Assembly (NCBI GenBank): GCA_045629285.1
Contig: JAZQQY010000005.1
Coordinates: forward strand, 1 to 64,000
Origin: UBA1723 sp045629285
Lineage (GTDB): Bacteria; Bacteroidota; Bacteroidia; Bacteroidales; Paludibacteraceae
Length of the DNA: 64,000 nucleotides
Reading direction: 5' to 3'
Part shown: piece by piece, positions 16,936 through 25,874 of the stretch
How positions within the stretch are numbered: the first letter of the stretch is position 1
Layout: each line of letters starts with the position of its first letter
Made by a program: the position numbers and the translations under genes
The notes under the pieces: generated by a model
What the model was told of the DNA's origin: nothing
Databases searched by the model: none
The model's input: the letters and a program-made list of their open reading frames with translations, nothing else

Positions 16936-18132
16936 ATGACGCTTGAAGCCATATATACAGCAATATTATCCGGCACAGCATTTGTCTCTATAGGTTTGGC
17001 GACAACCCTATACCGTACGGATATTGTGGCAGACACTGTACCCTTCAAGATTCTGAAGAGATCCAAGATTCTTGCAGGAAATATTGCAATGGTCACAGCT
17101 CTGCTTAGCGTTATCCTTCTGCATGGAGATTCTGACGAAGGAAGGTCTGTCGGCTTGATATGTGTGATGATGAGTGCGTTCTACACCATGGGTATCATGT
17201 GGTGTTGGATGGTGATTCCGTTGATTGCTCCCGACTTTCTTACTAAAGAAAAGGTGATTAGGGATATTGTGATATTTGCAGTCACCGTGATATCTGCAAA
17301 TGTCATCACAACCTTGTTCGACATCAAAAATCCGGCAATCTGCCTTTTGTTTGCCGGAGTATTCCTTACTCACTGCGGAAGTTGGGTAATCACATTCGGC
17401 AAGCTCTACCGCAGAGCAATGTTCAACCTTGAGGAAAACTACTCGGATTATATCTTCCTTTATATCGACTGGACATACGACGCATCATTGGCCATCATCG
17501 TATTCACATTGAGTGGCGTATTGCTTTGTTATGCCGACAAAATCACCATCGCTGTATTCTTCCTTTTTGCAGCTTTAGCATACTGCTACGTCGTACAGTC
17601 GTTGAATAGATATCAGATTCATGCCGAGCGTCTGTATTTAGGTTTGAAAAGGAGCGAGGAAGAGACTAAGACAAAATCTTCCGATGAAAACAGCAAAAAA
17701 GAGACCAAATCAGAGATAGGCCAAACTATTTCTCAGCCTACTGCAGATTATAAGGATTCTGACGACAAAAAGGCACTTGACGAAGAGTCGCCTATCGGAC
17801 AGAGAATGAGAAAGTGGATTGAGGAAGAGGGGTATCTTCAGCCTGGTCTTACTCTTAACGATATCGCGGATAAGATCGGTACAAACCGCACATACGTGTC
17901 AAGATTTATCAATACTACTTATAACAGTACTTTCTTTGAATTCATCGCCAATTTAAGAATTGAAAAGATTAAAGCACTGCTAACAGCTGATCCGGATTCA
18001 GAATTGGAATACCTTTCAAGTGCATGCGGATTCTCAAGCAGCAGCCACATGAGCAGTACATTTAAAAAGATTACTGGCGAGACTCCGTTGGAATTCAGAA
18101 GCAAGATCAAGAGATCCCGTGGAGAAGATTAA
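16936..18132 (+). CDS. Membrane-anchored AraC-family transcriptional regulator
   Basis: 398 residues. The first 215 contain about seven hydrophobic helices (LSGTAFVSIGLATTLY, MVTALLSVILLH, SVGLICVMMSAFYTMGIMW and so on). A charged linker (about 225-290, rich in Lys, Glu and Ser) leads to a C-terminal AraC-type double helix-turn-helix: LNDIADKIGTNRTYVSRFIN and LEYLSSACGFSSSSHMSSTFKKITGETPLEFR, the last being the AraC signature. It probably senses a membrane or envelope signal and acts on DNA from the membrane. Targets unknown. The frame after the TAA stays open for about 43 codons (see findings). Confidence 0.85.
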   Translation: MTLEAIYTAILSGTAFVSIGLATTLYRTDIVADTVPFKILKRSKILAGNIAMVTALLSVILLHGDSDEGRSVGLICVMMSAFYTMGIMWCWMVIPLIAPDFLTKEKVIRDIVIFAVTVISANVITTLFDIKNPAICLLFAGVFLTHCGSWVITFGKLYRRAMFNLEENYSDYIFLYIDWTYDASLAIIVFTLSGVLLCYADKITIAVFFLFAALAYCYVVQSLNRYQIHAERLYLGLKRSEEETKTKSSDENSKKETKSEIGQTISQPTADYKDSDDKKALDEESPIGQRMRKWIEEEGYLQPGLTLNDIADKIGTNRTYVSRFINTTYNSTFFEFIANLRIEKIKALLTADPDSELEYLSSACGFSSSSHMSSTFKKITGETPLEFRSKIKRSRGED

Positions 18133-18231
18133 TGCGAATTGGTTGACGATACAGCTCCCGAAAATGATGTAATCAACGGCATTATAGAAGATGCCGACTT
18201 TTCAGGAGCCCTTTTATCATCAATCTTCAAT

Positions 18232-19590
18232 TTATTTGAATCTTACTTTATAAGTAAATGCTGTTTTTGAAGTGGTGATCTTCACAAGATACATTCCAGT
18301 CGAAACGTTAGTTGGGATCAAAACAGAACCCTTTTCGTCCGTTAGATAGTTAAGTTCGACGTTACCGGCTAAAGAAATGACTTCAATATTTGATTTCTTT
18401 CCTTCAAGATTACTAACAATCAGACACTTTCCTTCAACGTTCACCTGAGGCACTCTAAACTTGCTGTTTACTAAATCAACACGTGTTGCGGAAGAATCGT
18501 TGCTAGGGACGTCAATATTGCTATCTGCATAGATAGGAGCCAATGCTTCAGCCCAAAGGTGATGCATAGCCTGTCCACCACCCGTTTCTCCATTCGGATG
18601 GACACCATCTCCTGTGCTCAACAACTCCTGATGTTCCAAAAAGTATGAATAGAAATCAGGTCCCTGATAAAGTCCGTTGATATCTGTAAGATCATCGATT
18701 GCATCTAAATATTTCTGGTTAACCTGCCAACCCGCAATTGATTCGTTTGTTGCAATAATGCGAGCCAAAACAGGTTCAATCCCATGAGCTTTAGCCGAAT
18801 CAATGATTGTCTGCATATTGTTGATGTAGTTGTCAAGGTTCCAATCTCCTCCTCCCCAAGCATCGTTTGTTCCCATTTCTATAGCCCAGTATTTTACGTT
18901 ACCAGCGTATTTAAGATAGTCGTTGATATGGGCTACAACTTCTGTACTGTTGATACATCCGATACCACCACGCAACATCATAGGATCGAACTCTGGGAAA
19001 CGGGCATGGATAAGATCGGCAGTAGTAGTATCCGTCTCTTGCTGTTTTAGGCCCATCTGGCTGATACTTGTTCCCATAAAAAACCAGGTATCTGTACCGC
19101 CGTCACTTATGTCGTGAGCCTCAACTTCAAGAATCTGTCCGACCTCATTTTCACTTGAGATTCTAAACCACGACTGGCCTTCAAACTCTATCTCTACAGC
19201 ACGAGACATTACAGGATTATCCTCAACCTCTGCAGCGACTGTCCAATCACCATCCATGCCATCTGTCGAGTTGGCGGATGTCAATATTTTGAATGTCTTA
19301 AGAGGCGTTCCGTTGTGGCCGCAATTATTTGTGAAATCAGTCGCCCATGCACAATCTCCATAAGATTCCCACGAAATAAGCAGACGTTTAGCTCCTTCGC
19401 CCACGTTAATAGCCATCTCTTTGGAAGTACACTGTTTCCAATTTGTAAGTGATCCATCGGTGATGTAATGGTTGTCACCACCACTAGTTTTTACAGTTGC
19501 CCCTCTTGTAAGCAACTTGTTTGGCGTTATAGCATGTACGTTAGGCAATGCCACGGATAACGCCGCCATTGCGATAATTCTTTTAATCAT
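18232..19590 (-). CDS. Secreted SGNH/GDSL hydrolase with T9SS-like sorting domain
   Basis: 452 residues. Signal peptide (MIKRIIAMAALSVALPNVHA), a discoidin-like beta-domain (about 25-165, ISWESYGDCAWATDF), then an SGNH esterase domain (about 167-370): block I FMGTSIS with the nucleophilic Ser, block II GGIGCINS, block III MGTNDAW, block V DGVHPN with the Asp-His pair. After a linker the last 75 residues form a sorting-domain-like module ending GMYLVKITTSKTAFTYKVRFK. It is therefore predicted to be exported by type IX secretion and to remove ester groups, for example acetyl groups from polysaccharide; the substrate is inference. Confidence 0.82.
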   Translation of the reverse strand: MIKRIIAMAALSVALPNVHAITPNKLLTRGATVKTSGGDNHYITDGSLTNWKQCTSKEMAINVGEGAKRLLISWESYGDCAWATDFTNNCGHNGTPLKTFKILTSANSTDGMDGDWTVAAEVEDNPVMSRAVEIEFEGQSWFRISSENEVGQILEVEAHDISDGGTDTWFFMGTSISQMGLKQQETDTTTADLIHARFPEFDPMMLRGGIGCINSTEVVAHINDYLKYAGNVKYWAIEMGTNDAWGGGDWNLDNYINNMQTIIDSAKAHGIEPVLARIIATNESIAGWQVNQKYLDAIDDLTDINGLYQGPDFYSYFLEHQELLSTGDGVHPNGETGGGQAMHHLWAEALAPIYADSNIDVPSNDSSATRVDLVNSKFRVPQVNVEGKCLIVSNLEGKKSNIEVISLAGNVELNYLTDEKGSVLIPTNVSTGMYLVKITTSKTAFTYKVRFK

Positions 19591-19622
19591 TTATGTGTGT
19601 CTAATTGAGTAATATTCTTCTG

Positions 19623-19652
19623 CAAAAATACTGAATCAGAATCGTACCACAA
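19623..19652 (-). promoter_or_regulatory. Promoter of the SGNH hydrolase gene
   Basis: The minus strand reads TTG, 19 bases, TATTTTTG, followed by GCAG, matching the Bacteroidetes housekeeping promoter. The ATG is about 33 bases downstream of the -7 element. Confidence 0.7.
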
Positions 19653-19675
19653 CAATTCTGACTATTATATTGTCG

Positions 19676-20296
19676 TTATTCTCCAAAATCTATCGGTTGC
19701 TGACAAGGCAACAAAGTGAATGATTTTCTATGGTATGGCGACGGGCCAAACTGTGCGATTGCTTCACGATGCGCCTTAGTAGGATAACCTTTGTTTTTTG
19801 CCCAACCATACATAGGATACTCCTCTGCAATTTTCATCATATAGTCGTCACGATATGTCTTTGCCAGGATCGACGCAGCTGCGATCGACAGATATTTGCC
19901 GTCACCGCCTACAACCGTATGGTGAGGAATATTCTTATACGGACGGAACTTATTGCCGTCGACAATGATATGCTGCGGCTCTATTCCAAGGGCTTCGATT
20001 GCACGATGCATAGACATTATCGAGCATTGCAGGATATTATACTTGTCAATCTCCTCCGGAGTACAGATTCCCAACGCCCACGCAATAGCCTTTTCCTCGA
20101 TTATGGGACGCAGTTTATAGCGCTGCTTCTCCGTAAGCTGCTTGGAATCATTAAGTTCGTCAAGCTTGAAATCTTCAGGCAGAATCACTGCCGCTGCATA
20201 TACCGGTCCAGCCAACGGACCGCGTCCGGCTTCATCGGTTCCAACCTCGACAACTCCATCGAGCATGTGATGCAAAAGTGGCAAATGTTCCTTCAT
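19676..20296 (-). CDS. rnhB: Ribonuclease HII
   Basis: Cleaves RNA in RNA-DNA hybrids and starts removal of single ribonucleotides from DNA. About 206 residues with the type-2 RNase H motifs VGTDEAGRGPLAGPVYAAAV (first catalytic Asp and Glu), IIVDGNKFRPY and AASILAKTYRDDYM. The ATG at 20296 (MKEHLPLLHHML) is preferred; the longer reading starts with TTG and overlaps the upstream gene. It begins 7 bases after the antiporter gene stops, forming a two-gene operon. Confidence 0.93.
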   Translation of the reverse strand: MKEHLPLLHHMLDGVVEVGTDEAGRGPLAGPVYAAAVILPEDFKLDELNDSKQLTEKQRYKLRPIIEEKAIAWALGICTPEEIDKYNILQCSIMSMHRAIEALGIEPQHIIVDGNKFRPYKNIPHHTVVGGDGKYLSIAAASILAKTYRDDYMMKIAEEYPMYGWAKNKGYPTKAHREAIAQFGPSPYHRKSFTLLPCQQPIDFGE

Positions 20297-20303
20297 ATCC
20301 GTG

Positions 20304-22586
20304 TTATTTGAAATCAATAGATGTAAGCGTACTCTGTATCAAATTCTGGATTCTGTCCTTTTCACCTACAATCCAAACCACATCACCAACGTAGAATCTT
20401 GTGTGGATTCCCGGCGACATCGTAGTCTCGCCTTCATGCTCGATTCCTACGACCAAACACTTGGCATTATCTCTGATTCCAGATTCCAAAATACTCTTTC
20501 CTGCCAATTCCGAACCTTCCTTAATAATCACCTGCTCCACGCTAACCTCTTTCTTCTGCATGTTAGCGTTGAATTCTGGTCTACCGAATATCTTGGCTAC
20601 AGCTGTCAACTGATCATCGGTACCGAGTACAAGGACCTTGTCGCAAGGTAAAATCTTCTCCTTTCCACCGGGGATATTGATTCTCACCTCACCACGGATA
20701 ATAGAAACGACGTGTACTCCGCACACCTGACGCAGATTAAGTTCAATCAACGTTTTGTCGCAACACTCTGCATTAGCGTCGACAACAAAATCAGCCAAAT
20801 GGAGATCATGAGTCGACAAACTCTTCGATAGGACAGCGCTTTCAAAAACAGGAGCTTTCTCCTCCATATTCTTGCGCATCTCTATCTCACGGATATTAAG
20901 ATTGTAGAAAAACTTGCGTTCGATCTTGATCGACCAATATTTGATGGCTCGTGACCTGAATATCAAGAATACAATTCCCATCGCCAGGAAGATCGAAATT
21001 CGCGGCGAGTCATTAAGTATACCATGACGAATCAACGAAGCGATAATAGTGATACCGACTACCACTCTAAGCAATGTCAAGCCGACCAACGGAGCCCAGT
21101 TGCTACGATTTACCGAAAACAGATACTTATACTCCGCAGAATGGTTTTTCTTAGCCATAATCGCACGTATGAACGGCGACACCAGCAATACACTTGCCAC
21201 CGTCATCACAACATTTATCCAAATGCCTCCGGGAAGTACAGCAATTGTCGGGAAGATGTACGTGATGAACACCAGCACGACGGCCATACTCACAGCACCG
21301 TAAATACCGACAATCTCAAGAATCTGAGTCAGGAAGTTTTTCCAGACTGCCATGACACCCTCGACCTCCTTCCTGGTCTGTGTGCGCTCGATCATAGCTC
21401 TATATTTCTCAGGCAACTTCACATTCAACCATTCCACCACTGGAATCGCCGACTTCATCATGAACGGAGTGATGAATATCGTCACAACAGACACAGCTAC
21501 GATGATCGGATAAAGGAACTCATCACAAAGGTTCAATTGAGTACCCAACAAAGCAACGATGAATGCGAACTCTCCAACCTGCGTAAGGCTGAATCCACAC
21601 TGTATGGCGCTTCGAAGAGTCGCTCCAGAGAAAAGGACACCCGAAGTACCCAAGCAAACCTGACCGACGATAACTGCCATTGAGATAGCAATTATTTCTT
21701 TCCAATACTCTACAAGGATAGACGGATCAATCATCATACCCACCGAAACGAAGAATACCGCACCAAAGAAATCCTTGATCGGAGTCATCACCTTAGTGAT
21801 CTTCTCTGCCTCAATAGTCTCAGCAAGTATAGATCCCATCACAAAAGCACCGAATTCCTCACTGAAACCGACTGCTGATGCGAAATATACCATGCCGAGG
21901 CACAATCCCGTCGACACGATAAGAAGAGTCTCATCGTTTAGGAATTTCTTTGCTCTATTAAGTATGGAAGGGATAAAAAAGATTCCGAATACAAGCCAAA
22001 TGATAAGGAAGAAGATCAAACGGAAAATAGCGAAGAAAAGATCAGTTCCTTCAAACTCCTGTCCTGCGGCGATAGTGGGAAGCAACACCATTATCATGAT
22101 AGCTGCCAAATCCTCAAAAATCAAAACGCCAAGCACCACGCTCGTGAAACGATGATTGCGAAGGTCCAGATCGTCGAGAGCCTTTAGGATAATTGTTGTG
22201 GAACTCATACAGATCATACATCCAAGCATAGCGCTGTTGGATGTCGACCATCCTAATATCTTTCCTACTGCCAATCCCACCAGTATCATACCTGGAATAA
22301 TGATGACGGATGCCGACAAAGCGCTTTTGCCGACTTTAGCCACCTTGCGGAAACTGAATTCCAAGCCCAGTGCAAATAGCAGGAAAATGACACCTATTTT
22401 CGCCCAAACTTCTACATCCGCATCACCGATGATGTCAGGAGCAAAGACGAACTGCTTGCTGACCAAAAAACCAGCGACGATATAGCCAAGAATGATCGGC
22501 TGCTTCAACCACTTGAAGATAAGCGTCGAAATACTAGCCACGATCATTATGAGTGCCAAATCGGTTATGATAGTAGGAATACCCAT
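20304..22586 (-). CDS. CPA2-family cation:proton antiporter with two RCK_C (TrkA-C) domains
   Basis: About 760 residues. The first 390 form a Kef/NhaP-like exchanger core with some twelve helices (FLLFALGLEFSFRKVAKVG, MSSTTIILKALDDL, FEDLAAIMIMVLLP, GAVFFVSVGMMIDP). A second block of helices (about 425-560) precedes two cytoplasmic TrkA-C modules (about 600-680, HVVSIIRGEVRINIPGG, and 690-760, CLVVGIEHEGETTMSPG). There is no TrkA-N nucleotide-binding domain between them, unlike KefB/KefC. Predicted role is K+ or Na+/H+ exchange at the inner membrane. ATG at 22586 is chosen over a TTG at 22601. Confidence 0.85.
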   Translation of the reverse strand: MGIPTIITDLALIMIVASISTLIFKWLKQPIILGYIVAGFLVSKQFVFAPDIIGDADVEVWAKIGVIFLLFALGLEFSFRKVAKVGKSALSASVIIIPGMILVGLAVGKILGWSTSNSAMLGCMICMSSTTIILKALDDLDLRNHRFTSVVLGVLIFEDLAAIMIMVLLPTIAAGQEFEGTDLFFAIFRLIFFLIIWLVFGIFFIPSILNRAKKFLNDETLLIVSTGLCLGMVYFASAVGFSEEFGAFVMGSILAETIEAEKITKVMTPIKDFFGAVFFVSVGMMIDPSILVEYWKEIIAISMAVIVGQVCLGTSGVLFSGATLRSAIQCGFSLTQVGEFAFIVALLGTQLNLCDEFLYPIIVAVSVVTIFITPFMMKSAIPVVEWLNVKLPEKYRAMIERTQTRKEVEGVMAVWKNFLTQILEIVGIYGAVSMAVVLVFITYIFPTIAVLPGGIWINVVMTVASVLLVSPFIRAIMAKKNHSAEYKYLFSVNRSNWAPLVGLTLLRVVVGITIIASLIRHGILNDSPRISIFLAMGIVFLIFRSRAIKYWSIKIERKFFYNLNIREIEMRKNMEEKAPVFESAVLSKSLSTHDLHLADFVVDANAECCDKTLIELNLRQVCGVHVVSIIRGEVRINIPGGKEKILPCDKVLVLGTDDQLTAVAKIFGRPEFNANMQKKEVSVEQVIIKEGSELAGKSILESGIRDNAKCLVVGIEHEGETTMSPGIHTRFYVGDVVWIVGEKDRIQNLIQSTLTSIDFK

Positions 22587-22617
22587 GTTTTTAATCCCCA
22601 AAAACTCTATTTAAGTA

Positions 22618-22625
22618 CAAAAATA
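22618..22625 (-). promoter_or_regulatory. -7 element for the antiporter-rnhB operon
   Basis: The minus strand reads TATTTTTG, a full TAnnTTTG match, 32 bases upstream of the ATG at 22586. No clear -33 partner. Confidence 0.5.
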
Positions 22626-22690
22626 AGGTTTTTTACCTTATGAATACTATTAAAGTTTGTTAATATGTCGAAATGTTAAATTTAAAACTT

Positions 22691-22698
22691 TACTTTTG
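22691..22698 (+). promoter_or_regulatory. -7 element for rprX
   Basis: TACTTTTG matches TAnnTTTG, 20 bases upstream of the rprX ATG; the resulting leader would be only about 14 bases. The -33 position (GTCG) is not conserved, which may mean an activator is needed. Confidence 0.5.
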
Positions 22699-22718
22699 AT
22701 TAAAACTTTTAAGGCGTA

Positions 22719-24302
22719 ATGAGAAAAAGTCTCGGAATAGTGTGTTTGATAGGTATCATGGTGATCGCTTTCGTAGGACTACTTGTGCTCCAGTCGTCGT
22801 ACATCAAGATGACTGCGGACATGAGAGAGGAGCAGTTCAACGAGAACGTTCGTTTGTGCCTTTTCCAAATTTCACGTATCCTTGAGGAGGAAGAGACAAC
22901 ACGATTCATGGCTGAAAACATCGAGTCGGAATTGCGTGAACGAGACACCAGTGGAATCAACTTATTTTCCAGAGACCAGGAAAAATTGCAAGCGATCATT
23001 AAATTCAACGAATTTAACGCAAACGGAGATGAAAGTTGCATTCGTGTAAAGCCGAAAGTGTATCTTTCGACAATGAGCGGAAAAAACTCGATACAAGGCA
23101 CATCACATTTGCTTCAAAAGAAACTGAGAGACAGATTCAACCAAGAGCGACAGTTTCTCGACAATGTGTTGCTTCGTCTGTTGGGAGAGAACTACTCACG
23201 CCATATCTCGGAACGAATCGACTTCAACCACATGATTGAGTTGATGGACAAAGAGATGCAACAGCGTGGTCTTGACCTTCCTCATTTCGCAGCGGTCTAT
23301 TCTAGCGACGGCATCGAGGTGTTCAGTTCAAACGGTTACAAAGAGGATAATTCCGACAACACATACACGCAGGCACTATTCGTGAACGACCCGTTTCCTA
23401 CCGGCAACTACATGAAGGTCTATTTCCCGACAAGAAACAAGTACGTCTACAACACGATCAGGCTTGTGTTGCCGACAACTGTCATCTTCTTTCTTCTATT
23501 GCTTACGTTCATCACTTCTCTTGTCATGATTTCAAGAGAGAAGAGATTGACACAGATGCGTACCGACTTCATGAACAACATGACACACGAGTTGAAAACA
23601 CCGGTCTCATCAATCTCTTTGGCATCACAGATGTTGAACGACGAAAGTGTACCGAAGACACCGCGTATGCTTGCCCATCTTGGCAAGACCATCAACGATG
23701 AGACACAGCGTCTGACACAACAGATCGAGAAGGTGTTGCAGATGTCGATTTTGGAGAAGGAAAGTTCTGCGCTTAAGCTTAAGGAGATTGACGTCAACGA
23801 ACTGATAGTAAAAGTGACGTCAAACTTCTTGATTAAGGTACAGGATAAAGGCGGTGACATCGAGACGACACTTGACGCCGATTATCCGTTTGTGTTGGCA
23901 GACGAAGTGCATTTCACGAACATCATCTACAATCTGATGGACAATGCACTCAAATATACAGAGGCAGTACCACACCTTGAGGTAAACACAGCTGAAGATG
24001 CAAGTAACGTCATCATCACAGTGAAAGATAACGGTATCGGTATCAAACCGGAAGATAAGGAGAAGATTTTCGACAAATTCTTCCGTGTATCGACAGGTAA
24101 TGTACACAATGTAAAGGGGTTCGGTCTTGGTTTGGCATACGTGAAAAAGGTAGTTTCCGACCACAAGGGAACAATTACCTGCGACAGTGAATTCGGAGTT
24201 GGAACAACATTCACAATCCGAATACCGAAGACTGATGACAATAGAAAAAAAAGTATTAACGTAATAGATTACGATTATGAACGACAAGAAAAACAGCACT
24301 AG
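22719..24302 (+). CDS. rprX: Sensor histidine kinase, RprX-like
   Basis: 527 residues. One transmembrane helix at 5-25, a periplasmic sensor region of about 215 residues, a second helix near 247-270 (LVLPTTVIFFLLLLTFIT), then HisKA with His290 in MTHELKTPVSSI, and an HATPase_c domain with the N box (NLMDNALKYTE), G1 (DNGIGI), F box (IFDKFFRV) and G2 (GFGLGLAYVKK). It overlaps the response-regulator gene by 26 bases. The pair resembles RprX/RprY of Bacteroides fragilis, first found through effects on tetracycline resistance and outer-membrane properties; the symbol rests on recognition of the regulator. Confidence 0.82.
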   Translation: MRKSLGIVCLIGIMVIAFVGLLVLQSSYIKMTADMREEQFNENVRLCLFQISRILEEEETTRFMAENIESELRERDTSGINLFSRDQEKLQAIIKFNEFNANGDESCIRVKPKVYLSTMSGKNSIQGTSHLLQKKLRDRFNQERQFLDNVLLRLLGENYSRHISERIDFNHMIELMDKEMQQRGLDLPHFAAVYSSDGIEVFSSNGYKEDNSDNTYTQALFVNDPFPTGNYMKVYFPTRNKYVYNTIRLVLPTTVIFFLLLLTFITSLVMISREKRLTQMRTDFMNNMTHELKTPVSSISLASQMLNDESVPKTPRMLAHLGKTINDETQRLTQQIEKVLQMSILEKESSALKLKEIDVNELIVKVTSNFLIKVQDKGGDIETTLDADYPFVLADEVHFTNIIYNLMDNALKYTEAVPHLEVNTAEDASNVIITVKDNGIGIKPEDKEKIFDKFFRVSTGNVHNVKGFGLGLAYVKKVVSDHKGTITCDSEFGVGTTFTIRIPKTDDNRKKSINVIDYDYERQEKQH

Positions 24303-24984
24303 AATTCTTCTTTGTGAAGATGATGAGAACCTTGGCTTGCTTCTTTGCGAATACTTGGAGGCAAAGGGTTATGAGGTGGTTTTGAAGAAAGACGGTGCCG
24401 CTGGCTACCAGACATTCTCAGAGCAGTACTTTGATATCTGTGTACTTGACGTGATGATGCCTATCAAGGATGGATTCACAATGGCCAAGGAGATCAGAAC
24501 TACAAACACTACAGTGCCAATTATCTTCCTTACAGCAAAGACATTGAAGGAGGACATCTTGGAGGGATTCCATATCGGTGCCGACGACTATATCACAAAG
24601 CCATTCAGCATGGAGGAGCTTCTTCTTCGTATTGAGGCAGTATTGCGCCGTGCAGGAGCAAAGCGTCCTACAGAAGATGCCACATACAAGTTTGGAAAGT
24701 TCATCTTCGATACCAACAAGCAGATTCTTACAATCAACGGTGTAGAAGACAAGTTGACTACAAAAGAGAGCGACTTGCTTGCACTTCTTTGCGCAAACTC
24801 AAATGAAATTTTGGAACGTAACATGGCATTGAAGACAATCTGGGAGGAAGACAGCTACTTCAACGCAAGAAGCATGGACGTTTACATCACTAAGTTGAGA
24901 AAACGTTTGAAGGATGATCCTGAAGTGGAGATTATCAATGTCCACGGAAAAGGATATAAACTTGTATACCCACAGAACGACTAA
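24277..24984 (+). CDS. rprY: OmpR-family response regulator, RprY-like
   Basis: 235 residues. The receiver domain (8-122) has acidic pocket Asp15/Asp16, phosphoacceptor Asp58 in VLDVMMP, and Lys108 in TKPF; the segment FLTAKTLKEDILEGFHIGAD is close to that of Bacteroides RprY. The winged-helix domain (about 138-233) contains TTKESDLLALLCANSNE and RSMDVYITKLRKRLKDD, ending GKGYKLVYPQND. It should bind DNA when phosphorylated by the overlapping kinase. In B. fragilis RprY also affects the Na+-pumping NADH dehydrogenase genes; no such target is in this window. Confidence 0.88.
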   Translation: MNDKKNSTRILLCEDDENLGLLLCEYLEAKGYEVVLKKDGAAGYQTFSEQYFDICVLDVMMPIKDGFTMAKEIRTTNTTVPIIFLTAKTLKEDILEGFHIGADDYITKPFSMEELLLRIEAVLRRAGAKRPTEDATYKFGKFIFDTNKQILTINGVEDKLTTKESDLLALLCANSNEILERNMALKTIWEEDSYFNARSMDVYITKLRKRLKDDPEVEIINVHGKGYKLVYPQND

Positions 24985-25003
24985 CATTTGATAGCCAAAT
25001 ATT

Positions 25004-25042
25004 CTGAAAAAGACGGTGGAAACGCCGTCTTTTCAGGTTTTT
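25004..25042 (+). terminator. Terminator of rprXY
   Basis: CTGAAAAAGACGGTG, loop GAAA, CGCCGTCTTTTCAG, then GTTTTT: about 14 pairs with one bulged A and one G-U. It lies 20 bases after the rprY stop codon. Confidence 0.85.
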
Positions 25043-25073
25043 AATAATTGATACAGGAGAATACTACACACAG

Positions 25074-25805
25074 GTGGAATACGTTCTTTTGATATTATGT
25101 GCGTGTGGAGCAGGATTCGTACAGCGCACAGCAGGGTTCGGTTTTGGAATTTTTCTGATACCGTTGCTTCTCCTTTTAGGAGTAATGGGTGGGGAATACA
25201 AGTTGATCGTGTCATTATCTTCAATGATGGCTGCAACATTAAGTTTGATAACAGTTTGGGAACTTCGTAAGTCACTTAATTGGCGTTTCATCTGGCCCCT
25301 TCTGATCGTATTCATCCCGACAAGCGCAATCTTCACATTCGTGATGTTAGGCACAGACGCATCATGGCTCAAATTTATCCTAGGAATAACGCTTATTCTA
25401 TTATCAATCTATTTCACTTTTTTCAAGAAAGAAGGAATCAAGATCAAGCCGAACTGGTTTAACACAATCGGTCTGGGCAGTATAAGCGGATTGATGGGTG
25501 GATTGTTCTCCATGCAGGGACCTCCCGTCGTCTACTATTATCTTTCCACTCAAGAGACGAAAGAAGGGTATATGGCTCAAACGCAGTGTTTCTTTCTTCT
25601 AGGCAATCTTTGGATGACGTTTTTGCGAGCAGGAGAAGGTGTAATCACAACACAAATCGGCAAATGCTACCTTATCGCCATCACAGGATGTCTCTTGGGA
25701 ATGTGGATAGGTTCACACGTTTACAACAGGATGAATAAAGATTTGCTTCTTAAAGTGATTTATATCTTTTTGGCATACAGCGGTGTGAGTATGATTATAA
25801 GCTGA
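25074..25805 (+). CDS. TauE/SafE-family membrane permease
   Basis: 243 residues with eight hydrophobic helices in two halves. The family motif occurs twice: GAGFVQRTAGFGFGIFLIP near residue 10 and SGLMGGLFSMQGPPVVYYYL near residue 140. TauE/SafE members export or import sulfite, sulfonates or other small organic anions; the substrate here is not known. There is no ATG before residue 38 in frame, so GTG at 25074 is the likely start. It sits only about 31 bases after the rprXY terminator hairpin, with no obvious promoter of its own. Confidence 0.83.
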   Translation: MEYVLLILCACGAGFVQRTAGFGFGIFLIPLLLLLGVMGGEYKLIVSLSSMMAATLSLITVWELRKSLNWRFIWPLLIVFIPTSAIFTFVMLGTDASWLKFILGITLILLSIYFTFFKKEGIKIKPNWFNTIGLGSISGLMGGLFSMQGPPVVYYYLSTQETKEGYMAQTQCFFLLGNLWMTFLRAGEGVITTQIGKCYLIAITGCLLGMWIGSHVYNRMNKDLLLKVIYIFLAYSGVSMIIS

Positions 25806-25808
25806 TAG

Positions 25809-25839
25809 TTGGATAATAGAAATTGAAAAACTATTTTTG
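25809..25839 (+). promoter_or_regulatory. Promoter of the glycosyltransferase genes
   Basis: TTG (25809-25811), 20 bases, TATTTTTG (25832-25839), followed by CAC. A close match to the Bacteroidetes promoter, 35 bases upstream of the GT2 start. Confidence 0.7.
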
Positions 25840-25874
25840 CACAAATAATAGGGAAACACGACAAAATTGTAGAG

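Noticed and set aside
21024..21683. Plus-strand open frame of 219 codons opposite the antiporter
   Set aside because: Low-complexity Arg/His/Asp-rich translation, antisense to conserved membrane helices.
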